Of a stretch of DNA of 64,000 nucleotides, positions 15,878 through 23,911 are shown piece by piece. The stretch comes from DASUPK01 sp963743575 (GTDB taxonomy: Bacteria > Actinomycetota > Thermoleophilia > Solirubrobacterales > 70-9): the NCBI GenBank assembly GCA_963743575.1, contig CAVUQC010000002.1, positions 124,001-188,000 on the forward strand. The letters run 5' to 3'. The position numbers were made by a program, and so were the translations under genes. The notes under the pieces are model-generated. The model searched no databases. It saw nothing but the letters and a program-made list of their open reading frames with translations, and was not told where the DNA came from. Numbering within the stretch: position 1 is the first letter of the stretch; each line of letters opens with the position of its first letter.

Positions 15878-17820
15878 GTGATCAAGGTCAAGCTGCCAGA
15901 CGACTCTGCGCTCGAGCTCGATTCCGGGCGCCACGGGCGCCGACGCCGCCGCCGCGATCGGCCCTGGGCTGGCGAAGGCCGCGCTCGCGCTCAAAGTCGA
16001 CGGCGAGCTCCGCGACCTCTCGGCGCCGGTGGACGACGGCGAGCGGATCGAGATCGTCACGGACAAGAGTCCGGAGGCACTCGAGCTGATTCGCCACGAC
16101 GCGGCCCATGTCCTGGCGGAGTCGGTTCTCGATCTCTGGCCCAAGGCCAAGATCTCGATCGGGCCTCCGATCGAGAACGGCTTCTACTACGACATCGAGT
16201 TCCCGAACGGGAGCCCCGGCGAGGAGGATCTGGCCCGGATCGAGGAGCGGATGAAGGAACACGTCAACGCGGACGAGCCGTTCGAGCGCCGAGAGCTGCC
16301 TGCGAAGGAGGCCATCGAGCACTTCCGCGAGCAGGGACAGGACTACAAGGTCGAGCTGATCGAGGACCTGATCCGCGACGAGGGTGCCAAGACCGTTTCG
16401 CTGTACCGGAACGGTGAATTCGAGGATCTCTGTCGCGGGCCGCACGGCCCCTCGACTGGCCGTATCGGCGCCTTCAAGCTGACCTCCCTGGCCGGCGCCT
16501 ACTGGCGCGGAGACGAGACGCGCCAGATGCTGACCCGCGTCTACGGGACGGCCTTCCTGGACCGCAAGGAGCTCGAGCAGCATCTCGAGCGGCTCGAGCA
16601 GGCCCGCGAGCGCGACCATCGCCGGCTCGGTCCTGAGCTCAACCTCTTCCAGTTCCGACCCGAGGCGCCCGGGATGCCGTTCTGGCTTCCGCAGGGAACG
16701 GTGTTGCTGCGCCTGATCGAGGCGGAGGTCCGCAAGCAGCTCGACGCACGCAGCTACGAGGAGATCAAGACGCCGCAGGTACTGGACGTGGAGCTCTGGC
16801 ACCGCTCCGGGCATTGGGACAACTACAAGGAGAACATGTTCTTCACGGCGCCCGGGGAGCGCGACGGGAAGGGGGAGGGGCGCGAGTACGCGCTGAAGCC
16901 AATGAATTGCCCCGGGGCCTGCCTCGTCTACGCCTCGGGGCGGCATTCCTATCGCGAGCTCCCGCTTCGCCTCGCGGAGTTCGGGTTGGTCTCCCGATAC
17001 GAGCGCGAGGGCGTGCTCCACGGGCTCCTGCGCGTGCGCGCCTTCACGCAGGACGACGCCCACGTCTATTGCACGCTCGAACAGGTCACGGACGAGGTCG
17101 ACTCGATCTGCGCCGGCGATCGACGAGCTCTACGAGCGATTCGGCTTTGACGAAGGCCAGGGTGGAGCTTTCCACTAGCGCCCGGATAAGTCGATCGGCA
17201 CGGACGAGCAGTGGGAGCGGGCCGAAGACGGCACTGCGCGAGGCGCTCGAGCGCCAGGGCCGCGACTACGACGTCAGCCCGGGCGAGGGCACCTTCTACG
17301 GGCCGAAGATCGACTTCCACATCACCGATGCGCTCGGGCGCTCCTGGCAATGCGGCACCTGCCAGCTCGACTTCCAGATGCCGGAGCGCTTCGAGCTCAC
17401 CTACACCGGCGCGGACAACGCAAACCACCCACCGGTGATGATCCATCGCGCTCTGCTCGGCTCGATGGAGCGCTTCGCGGGAATCCTGATCGAGCACTAT
17501 GGCGGGCGGTTCCCGCTCTGGCTGGCGCCAGTTCAGGCGGTCGTCTTCCCGTGGCGGACCGACACAACGAGCGGCGCAAGTGAGATCGAGTCCGAGCCTG
17601 CAGATGGCCGGTTTCCGCGCGCGCGTGGACGATCGCACGGAGTCCGTCGGCAAGAAGATTCGGGACGCAGAACTCTCAAAGGCCCCATATATGCTGGTTA
17701 TCGGTGACAGGGAGATCGAGTCGAATCGATCTCGGTACGCCACCACGGCGACGGGGACATGGGGCAATGTCGGTGGACAGTTTGATCGCGAGCATGGTGG
17801 AGGCGCTTGCCCGCGGGTAG
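15878..17820 (+). pseudogene. thrS: Threonyl-tRNA synthetase gene broken by about nine indels
   Basis: Threonyl-tRNA synthetase charges tRNA-Thr. All its parts are present but not in one frame. The N-terminal TGS domain starts at GTG 15878 (VIKVKLPDDSALELDSG) and shifts frame near 15929. An uninterrupted core of about 370 residues runs to about 17114, with HDAAHV, the zinc-site MNCPG and motif 2 around RVRAFTQDDAHVYC. From there the frame changes near 17115, 17155, 17178, 17229, 17540, 17583, 17728 and 17764. The conserved text is still legible, for example EGTFYGPKIDFHITDALGR and HRALLGSMERFAGILIEHYGG, then VGKKIRDAELSKAPYMLVIGD. The ending is at 17820. Motif residues are intact, so clustered sequencing or assembly errors are likelier than decay of an essential gene. 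Confidence 0.85.
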
Positions 17821-17869
17821 GAACCTAGCGCGGCGTATCTGGCTGAATGGCGTCGCCAGGGGAATCCGC

Positions 17870-18540
17870 ATGCCGGAGTCGCCAGCGAATCGGTATCAGG
17901 AGTTCTTTCAGATGAAGAAGCTCCTTGACGACCTGAAGATCAACCTCGTCCTCGACGTCGGGGCGAACACCGGGCAGTACGCAAGTGACCTCCTGCTCTC
18001 GGATACGAGGGAGCGATTCGTTCGTTCGAGCCAGTCGAGCGTTGTTTCAAGCGCCTGGAAGCTGAGTTCAGCGGCGATTCGGGGTGGCGCGGGTGGCAGC
18101 TTGCCCTCGGCGACCAGACCACCGAGATGACAATTAACGTCGTCCCGACTCTCACGGAGATGAGCTCACTCCTTTCCCCGGTGGAGGGAAGCTCTCACCT
18201 CGAGCAGGAGCAGGTGCAGGTGAGGAGATTGGACGAGATTTTCGAAGAAGTCACCACGGGCGTGCCGGAACCGCGGATCTTCTTGAAGATGGACACCCAG
18301 GGCTACGACCTCAACGTCTTCGAGGGCGCCGCCGGTTCTCTCGAGTGGACTCAGGGCTTGGAGTCCGAGCTGTCTGTCAGACCGCTCTATGAGGGCATGA
18401 AGGATTACGTTCAAGCCCTCTCCACCTACCAGGCCGCTGGCTTCATCCTCTCGCACGTCAGCGTCGTGTCCCGCGGGGCGGACGGCGAACTCATGGAACT
18501 GAATTGCTTCATGAGGCGCCCCGGCGAGGCCGGCGCTTAG
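17870..18540 (+). pseudogene. FkbM-family methyltransferase with one frameshift
   Basis: A SAM-dependent methyltransferase of about 222 residues when repaired. The N-terminal SAM motif is LVLDVGANTGQYASDL. After a frame change near 17999 (one base apparently missing before GGATACGAG) comes the family block SFEPVERCFKRLEAEF, and later PRIFLKMDTQGYDLNVFEGA, diagnostic for FkbM proteins. FkbM enzymes methylate sugar or polyketide hydroxyls, and many sit in polysaccharide loci. Here it lies between thrS and infC, an unusual place. ATG 17870 has AGGGGA upstream. The frameshift belongs to the same error-rich patch as the end of thrS. Confidence 0.8.
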
Positions 18541-18554
18541 GCTCGAGGGGCGTC

Positions 18555-18600
18555 TATACTGGCCGTAATGCCGGGTACCCACACCACGCCGCGCGGCTAA
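18555..18600 (+). promoter_or_regulatory. Promoter and 10-codon leader ORF upstream of infC
   Basis: TATACT at 18555-18560 is a strong -10 box. Seven bases later an ATG (18568) opens a tiny frame, MPGTHTTPRG, closed by TAA at 18600, 68 bases before the infC start. By the spacing rule seen elsewhere in this window the ATG would be the first transcribed base, so the peptide could be translated. Whether it regulates infC is unknown. Confidence 0.4.
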
Positions 18601-18668
18601 GCGCCCCGTGCCCGCCTTCCCGATCCAACCTTTCCCATCTTCTTGAGTCTCTACCTCATGCGCAGCTA

Positions 18669-19244
18669 GTGGCGGTCTCCCGCTTCGACCGCCGTCCGCC
18701 TGAGCGCGACTCGACTCGTATCAACGAGCGGATCCGCGTGCCCGAGGTGCGCCTGATCGACGAGAACGGCGAGCAGGTCGGGATCATCGCGACGCCAGAG
18801 GCACTCGAGCGCGCTCGCGAGAGAGATCTCGATCTGGTCGAGGTGTCGCCGACCTCCAAGCCGCCCGTCTGCCGGATCCTCGACTACTCGAAGTACAAGT
18901 ACGAGCAGGAGCAGAAGGCGAAGGCGGCTCGCAAGCACCAGCAGCAGACCAACGTCCGCGAGATCAAGCTGCGCCCGAAGATCGCCCAGCACGACTACGA
19001 GACCAAACGCGGCCACGTCGAGCGCTTCCTGAAGCAGCACGACAAGGTGAAGGTGACGATCATGTTCCGCGGCCGCGAGCAGAGCCACCCGGAGCGGGGC
19101 CGCATGCTGCTCGACCGGCTCCTGGAGGACGTCTCCGAGATCGGCGTCATCGAACAGCCGCCTCTCCAGGAAGGGCGCAACATGACGATGCTGCTCGGCC
19201 CGGCCCGCGGGGCTGGGCAGGAGAATCAGGCCGCGGCGAGCTAG
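18669..19244 (+). CDS. infC: Translation initiation factor IF-3
   Basis: IF-3 binds the 30S subunit and checks start-codon selection. About 191 residues from GTG 18669. The N-terminal domain holds RINERIRVPEVRLIDENGEQVGI (core NERIRVPEVRLID) and DLDLVEVSPTSKPPVCRILDY, followed by a Lys-rich linker. The C-terminal domain contains VREIKLRPKIAQHDYETK and VTIMFRGREQSHPERG. IF-3 genes often use rare starts, so the exact start is uncertain. It belongs with rpmI and rplT, but those lie 5.8 kb away here because five unrelated genes intervene. Its stop overlaps the stop of the convergent lyase-like gene (shared CTAG). Confidence 0.93.
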   Translation: MAVSRFDRRPPERDSTRINERIRVPEVRLIDENGEQVGIIATPEALERARERDLDLVEVSPTSKPPVCRILDYSKYKYEQEQKAKAARKHQQQTNVREIKLRPKIAQHDYETKRGHVERFLKQHDKVKVTIMFRGREQSHPERGRMLLDRLLEDVSEIGVIEQPPLQEGRNMTMLLGPARGAGQENQAAAS

Positions 19245-20242
19245 CCGTAGACGCTCAGGCCGGCGAAGGCCATTGAGAAACCCGGGAGGGACGAGCTCTG
19301 GTACGGGCCAATCTCCAGGTAGCTCGGGACCGTGCTCCCGTTCTGGGTGTTGCGCAACAGGTTGGCGCCGGTGAATTTGCTCGAGACCTGACTCCCAGCT
19401 CGGAAGCGGAGCCAGCCCTTCGCCGGGTCCGCGCTCCACATGCCCTCCACCGAGATCGGGACCCAGGCGCCGGCGTTGACCGGGACGCTCCAGAGGTCAT
19501 GCCAATGCGACATGAAGAACAGCTTCCCGGAGCGCTGCTGGACTTCAAACATCACTCCGTCATCGTCAGGGAGGCCGCTCGGGTAGGGCTGTGCCTGTTT
19601 GATCTCGAAGAGCTCGCGCCAGTCGCTCGTCTGGTTGATCTGCCCCAGGCGGACCCAGGTGTTGAGCATGCGGTACTGGCCCTCGTGCCAGAGCGCCACG
19701 GGGCTGTTGTTGTTGTCATAGCCGAGGGCATCGCGATTGCCCCAGGCCTGGTCTGCAGAGGCAAGGGTGAGCCGTCGGTACGGGGCGTTGCCGGGGCCGC
19801 CGCTGGAGGCCAGGGAGACGCGGCCTGGAGCGATTTGGTTGAACTTAGTGGTGACCATGTCCTGCTGACCGTCGGCGCGCGCGCCAGCGAACCCTCCGTA
19901 GAGAGACATCGGATCGGCAGCGGTGCAGTCGTCGCGCCAGATCGGGCCTGTGCCCGCCTGTGGCGTGAGAAATTGCGAGGTCAATGTGGGATCGGCTACC
20001 CGGCAGCTTCCGCAGGAGCGTCCTTTCCGGGAAGCCTTCTTCGCCTTCGTCTTCGCTTTGGCTTTGCTCTTGCGGTTCTTCAGCTTCGCAGAGCACGCTC
20101 CGCGGTATTTTGCCGAGACGGCGGCGGGCGTGGCGTCGGCCGTGCTGGCCATGGCGGCCACGCTCAGTGCGCCGCAGATGGCCACGGCTCCGAAAAGCCT
20201 CAGACCCCGCTCGAGTCCACTTGTCTGAGCCAATCCGTTCAT
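19241..20242 (-). CDS. Secreted heparin-lyase-I-like jelly-roll protein, paralogue A1
   Basis: A 333-residue exported protein. A signal peptide (LRLFGAVAICGALSVAAMASTADA) is followed by a Lys/Arg-rich stretch (residues about 45-78), then a jelly-roll domain of the polysaccharide-lyase/heparin-lyase-I type. Typical blocks are NRDALGYDNNNSPVALWHEG, YRMLNTWVRLG, SDWRELFEIKQ, VMFEVQQRSGKL, MSHWHDLWSVP and ISVEGMWSADPAKGWLRFRAG. This fold binds or cleaves acidic polysaccharides; activity is inferred, not shown. It is nearly identical to A3 (22743) over the last 200 residues and similar to A2. The basic tract could bind a polyanion. Confidence 0.75.
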   Translation of the reverse strand: MNGLAQTSGLERGLRLFGAVAICGALSVAAMASTADATPAAVSAKYRGACSAKLKNRKSKAKAKTKAKKASRKGRSCGSCRVADPTLTSQFLTPQAGTGPIWRDDCTAADPMSLYGGFAGARADGQQDMVTTKFNQIAPGRVSLASSGGPGNAPYRRLTLASADQAWGNRDALGYDNNNSPVALWHEGQYRMLNTWVRLGQINQTSDWRELFEIKQAQPYPSGLPDDDGVMFEVQQRSGKLFFMSHWHDLWSVPVNAGAWVPISVEGMWSADPAKGWLRFRAGSQVSSKFTGANLLRNTQNGSTVPSYLEIGPYQSSSLPGFSMAFAGLSVYG

Positions 20243-20300
20243 CTCTGAACAGATCGGGCACGAGGTGGGAATACGAAGAATCGAGTACGAGGTTGGACGT
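20243..20300 (-). promoter_or_regulatory. Conserved upstream block of the A-type lyase genes
   Basis: Read on the minus strand, the bases before the A1 start contain ATTCTTCGTATTC and GCCCGATC, 8-10 bases apart. The same block precedes A2 (21586-21640) and A3 (23799-23860) at the same distance from the start codons. Conservation of non-coding sequence across three paralogues suggests a shared promoter or operator. Confidence 0.5.
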
Positions 20301-20388
20301 TTGACCTAGTAGACGGAGTCCTATCGCTAGTGCGCAGTGTTCGCCCCAACCCGGGCCGCGAGCCAGGGTCAGGAGGCGGGGCGGCGTC

Positions 20389-21585
20389 CTAGCTGAAGAC
20401 GCTGAGGCCGGCGAAGGCTTCTGAGAAGCGCGGCAGGGAGGAGCTCTGGTAGGGCCCCATCTCCAAGTAGCTTGGGATTGTGCTGCCGTCGGTGTTCTTC
20501 AGCAGGTTGGAGCCCTTGAACTGAGGCGAGACTTGGCTCCCGGCTCTGAAGCGGAGCCAGCCCTTCGCCGGGTCCGCGCTCCACATGCCCTCCACCGAGA
20601 TCGGGACCCACGCGCCGGCGCTGACCGGAACGCTCCAGAGGTCATGCCAATGCGACATGAAGATCAGCTTCCCGGAGCGCTGCTGGACCTCGAACATGAC
20701 GCCGTCGGACGGTACGTCGGCGGGGTAGGGCTCGGCCTGCTTGATCTCGAAGAGCTCGCGCCAGTCACTCGTCTGGTTCAACGCGCTGAGCCGGACCCAG
20801 GTGTTGAGCATCCGGTGCTGGCTTTCGTGCCAGAGCGCCACGGGGCTGTTGGCGTTGTCGTAGCCGAGGGCGTCGCGGTTGTTCCAGCACGCATCCCCGG
20901 GGACGATGGTGAGCTGACGGTAGGAAGTGTTGGCGGGGCCTCCGCTGGAGGCGAGGGAGAGGCGGCCCGGAGCGATCTGGTTGACGTTAAAGGTGTTCAT
21001 GTCCCGCTGGCCGTCCGCACGGGCGCCACAGAATGCTCCGTAGAGGGGCATTGGATCCGCGGAGAGACAGTCATCGCGCCAGATCGCCTGGCTGCCGGCC
21101 TGCGCTGCGAGGAAGTTCGAGCTCAAATCGGAATCGGAGGTCCGACAGCTTCCGCTCGGGGGTGGCGTCGCGGGAGGGGGCGGAGGCGGCGGAGGAGTCG
21201 TGGTGGTTGGCGGAGTCGTCGTGGTCGGAGGAGTGGTTGTCGTTGGCGGGGTGGTGGTGGTCGGGGGCGAAGTGGTCGTCGCCGGCGGCGTGATTGTGGT
21301 CGGGGGCGTTGTGGTCGGGGGCGAAGTGGTGCTGGTGGTGCCGGACCCGGTGCCACCCATGCCCGGCTTGCAGCGGACCCGACTCTTCTTCGCCGTTAGG
21401 CTGGTCGAGCCTCGCTTCGCCCGCGCCTTGGTGCAGGAGCTCTTGCTGACCGAGCTCACACTCGCGGTTCTGGGCTCCCGCCATCCCGATGCTGACGGAG
21501 CTGAGGCTGATCGTCGCACAGGCGACGAGGGCGGCTGCCGCCTGGGCGAGCCGACCAGATGCTTCTTCCGGGTTCGAGTGGTCAT
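20389..21585 (-). CDS. Secreted heparin-lyase-I-like protein with Thr/Pro linker, paralogue A2
   Basis: A 398-residue paralogue of A1. The N-terminus is basic, with a weaker hydrophobic export segment. Residues about 78-145 are a low-complexity linker of TTTTPP-like units. The jelly-roll domain then repeats the A1 blocks: CRTSDSDLSSNFLAAQAGS, ADPMPLYGAFCGARADGQ, NQIAPGRLSLASSGGP, SDWRELFEIKQAEPYP, MSHWHDLWSVPVSAGAWVP and SADPAKGWLRFRAGSQVS. The linker replaces the Lys-rich tract of A1 and A3 and would hold the domain away from the surface. Enzymatic activity is inferred from fold only. Confidence 0.72.
   Translation of the reverse strand: MTTRTRKKHLVGSPRRQPPSSPVRRSASAPSASGWREPRTASVSSVSKSSCTKARAKRGSTSLTAKKSRVRCKPGMGGTGSGTTSTTSPPTTTPPTTITPPATTTSPPTTTTPPTTTTPPTTTTPPTTTTPPPPPPPPATPPPSGSCRTSDSDLSSNFLAAQAGSQAIWRDDCLSADPMPLYGAFCGARADGQRDMNTFNVNQIAPGRLSLASSGGPANTSYRQLTIVPGDACWNNRDALGYDNANSPVALWHESQHRMLNTWVRLSALNQTSDWRELFEIKQAEPYPADVPSDGVMFEVQQRSGKLIFMSHWHDLWSVPVSAGAWVPISVEGMWSADPAKGWLRFRAGSQVSPQFKGSNLLKNTDGSTIPSYLEMGPYQSSSLPRFSEAFAGLSVFS
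21183..21345 (-). repeat. Tandem repeat coding the Thr/Pro linker
   Basis: Imperfect 18-24-base units rich in GGTGGT/GTCGTC on the plus strand encode repeating TTTTPP, TTSPP and TTITPP on the minus strand, inside paralogue A2. Such repeats can change copy number by slippage. Confidence 0.7.
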
Positions 21586-21765
21586 CCCCGGTTGGATCGG
21601 GCCCGGGGGTCGAATGCGAAGAATTAGTCAGTGCTCTGAACGTTCTACCGATCAATGCGAAACGGCTGATTGGACGATCATTGGGGCTGGGGGCGTGTCG
21701 CCTGGGCGGGTAAGTTCGGGAAACCTCCCGGAAGGGCCGGAATTTGGTTTAGCCTGCTCGACCCG

Positions 21766-22685
21766 ATGACTCGACTCTTTCCTGCAAGGCACCGGTCGAG
21801 ACGCACTTTCTCGTGGCGGCATCGCTGTTTTCCTTCTGTGTTCCTGACCCCGGGAGTCGCCGGAGCAAAGAAGAAGGGCGGCCATCACGGCAAGCGACAC
21901 CAGAGTGGTCTGATCGCGTCGGATACCGCGGCGATTCGCGACCCCGATCCGTTCTGGGGACGCAGCTACTGCGCGAACGATCAGAGGGTCCAGCAGTTCA
22001 CCAGCGGTGGCGACTCCCATCCGACCGCGACCGGGGCCCCTCAGGGCGACAGTGCCTTCAGGCGGCTCACCGTCCTTGACGGGGATAATGCGTTCGGCGA
22101 GCGCTGCGAACTCGGCTGGGACGACCGCAATAGCCCTACGGCCTTCTACCACGCGGGTGACCACCTGCTCACCGCGATCTCGATCCGGCTGCCCACAGGA
22201 TTTCCGCTCAACGCCTTCGGATGGCAGGCAGTGACGCAGATGAAGCAGGTCCCGAACAACGACGCAGGTACCCCCGTGCTCGAACTGGACGCGTACGGGG
22301 GGCGCTGGCGGCTCCGCCAGAGCCTGTCGCGTTACTCGGCAGGGGACTCGCGTGAGCTCTGGTCCGCGCCGGCTCGGCTGAATTTCTGGACGCGCTTCCT
22401 GTTCGACGTGCGCTATTCGGACCCGCAAGAAAGCGCGGCTACATCAGGGTCGGGGTGGATCTGAACGGGGACGGTGACTTCGCCGATCCGAGCGAGCTCA
22501 GCCGCGGCATGCGCACCTACACGCTGAAGGTTCAGATGCCGGGGCCGGATCTGGAGGGCATAAAGCCAGGCAGGCCGATCCCCTCCCATCTCCGTGCGGG
22601 GATCTACCACGACCCCGACATCGCCTGCCCGGCTCCGATCGGCTGTCCGGTGGACATCGACAACGTGCAGGTGGTGCGCCCGTGA
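21766..22685 (+). pseudogene. Lyase-like protein, paralogue B1, with a frameshift
   Basis: This is the second subfamily of the jelly-roll proteins. From ATG 21766 the frame carries SAFRRLTVLDGDNAFGERCELGWDD, here cited by its core GERCELGWDD, and IRLPTGFPLNAFGWQAVTQMKQV, both typical of heparin-lyase-I-like proteins. Near 22428 the frame shifts. The continuation RKRGYIRVGVDLNGDGDF, a DxNxDGD calcium-site-like motif, runs to GCPVDIDNVQVVRP at 22685. The N-terminus has no clean signal peptide in this frame, but LVAASLFSFCV in another frame suggests a second indel near 21840. The closest relative is B2 (23912). It is the only one of the five genes on the plus strand. Confidence 0.65.
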
Positions 22686-22742
22686 ACCGCCCTGGGTCGC
22701 ATCGACCCCGGCTGCTGGCCAGGCGCGGCAGGCCGAGGCTTC

Positions 22743-23798
22743 CTAGCCGTAGACGCTCAGATCGGAGTAGCTGAGTGAGAAACCGGGGAGGGACGAGCTC
22801 TGGTAGGGGCCCATCTCCAGGTAGCTCGGGACCGTGCTTCCGTTCTGGGTGTTGCGCAGGAGGTTGGCCCCGTTGAACTTGCCCGAGACCTGACTCCCAG
22901 CTCGGAAGCGGAGCCAGCCCTTCGCCGGGTCCGCGCTCCAGATGCCCTCCACCGAGATCGGGACCCAGGCACCGGCGCTGACGGGCACGCTCCAGAGGTC
23001 GTGCCAGTGCGACATGAAGACCAGTTTCCCGGAGCGCTGCTGGACTTCGAACATCACGCCATCGTCCGTGGACATCCCGCTCGGGTAAGGCTGGGACTGC
23101 TTGATCTCGAAGAGCTCGCGCCAGTCGCTCGTCTGGTTGACCGAGCCCAGCTGGAGCCAGGTGCGGAGCATGCGGTACTGCCCTTCATGCCAGAGCGCCA
23201 CGGGGCCGGTGTTCCTGTTGTCGCCGAGGGCATCGCGGTTGCCCCAGGCCTGGTCTCCGGAAACGACGGTGAGCTGTCGGTAGGGAAGGTTGCCGGGGCC
23301 GCCGATCGAGGCCCGGGAGAGGCGCCCCGGGGCGATCTGATTGATGTTCGTGGTGAGCATGTCCTGCTGGCCGTCGGCACGGGCGCCGGCAAACGCTCCG
23401 TACAGGGAAAGCGGATCCGCAGCGGAGCAGTCATCGCGCCAGATCGCCTGGCTACCGGCCTGCGGGGTGAGGAAGTCCGAGGTCAATCCGGGGTCGGAGG
23501 TCCGACAGCTTCCGCCTTTACCGGACCCGGACGGCTTTCGTGCCGAAAGTTGGCAGCGGCCATGGCGTCGCCGCGAGGCCTTGGCCTTTGCTCTGTCCGA
23601 CCGGCCCCTGCTGTGGCTCTTCTTGCCATGGCAGACGTGGCGATGCTTTGCCGCGGCGCTCGCGCTCTGGGCGCCCGCCGGAGCGGAGGCCAGGGCCGCC
23701 CAGGCCAGCGTTCCGCAGAGTGCCGCAGCGCCCACGAGCGCCAGGCTGCGCCTGAGTCTCCTTACCCGTGTTACCCGTGTCCGAGTCGATCCGTTCAT
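22743..23798 (-). CDS. Secreted heparin-lyase-I-like protein, paralogue A3
   Basis: A 351-residue protein with a signal peptide (SLALVGAAALCGTLAWAALAS), a His/Lys/Arg-rich segment (residues about 48-92) and the same jelly-roll domain as A1. Long stretches of the last 600 bases match A1 almost base for base, pointing to recent duplication. Blocks include WGNRDALGDNRNTGPVALWHEG, SDWRELFEIKQSQPYPSG and ISVEGIWSADPAKGWLRF. The five-gene set splits the infC-rpmI-rplT block. Probable extracellular polysaccharide binding or cleavage; the catalytic residues cannot be assigned by eye. Confidence 0.75.
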   Translation of the reverse strand: MNGSTRTRVTRVRRLRRSLALVGAAALCGTLAWAALASAPAGAQSASAAAKHRHVCHGKKSHSRGRSDRAKAKASRRRHGRCQLSARKPSGSGKGGSCRTSDPGLTSDFLTPQAGSQAIWRDDCSAADPLSLYGAFAGARADGQQDMLTTNINQIAPGRLSRASIGGPGNLPYRQLTVVSGDQAWGNRDALGDNRNTGPVALWHEGQYRMLRTWLQLGSVNQTSDWRELFEIKQSQPYPSGMSTDDGVMFEVQQRSGKLVFMSHWHDLWSVPVSAGAWVPISVEGIWSADPAKGWLRFRAGSQVSGKFNGANLLRNTQNGSTVPSYLEMGPYQSSSLPGFSLSYSDLSVYG

Positions 23799-23911
23799 CC
23801 CGGTACAGATCGGGCAGGAGGCGGGGATACGAAGAATTCAGTACGGAGATGGACGTCCTACTCATTACTTGCAGACCTGCCGTTGGACGAGTGTTGTAGG
23901 GCCCGAGGTCA

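Noticed and set aside
14609..16417. Plus-strand open frame of 602 codons across tRNA-Val, the M23 peptidase and thrS
   Set aside because: It reads through a tRNA and opposite a clear peptidase; no domain or export signal, so it is a shadow frame.
17100..17820. Programmed frameshifting in thrS
   Set aside because: About nine shifts in both directions plus a bypassed stop, without slippery sequences, cannot be programmed. Errors or decay explain it better.
21183..21345. Repeats resembling a CRISPR array
   Set aside because: Units are imperfect, contiguous without unique spacers, and encode a Thr/Pro linker within an open gene. No cas genes are nearby.
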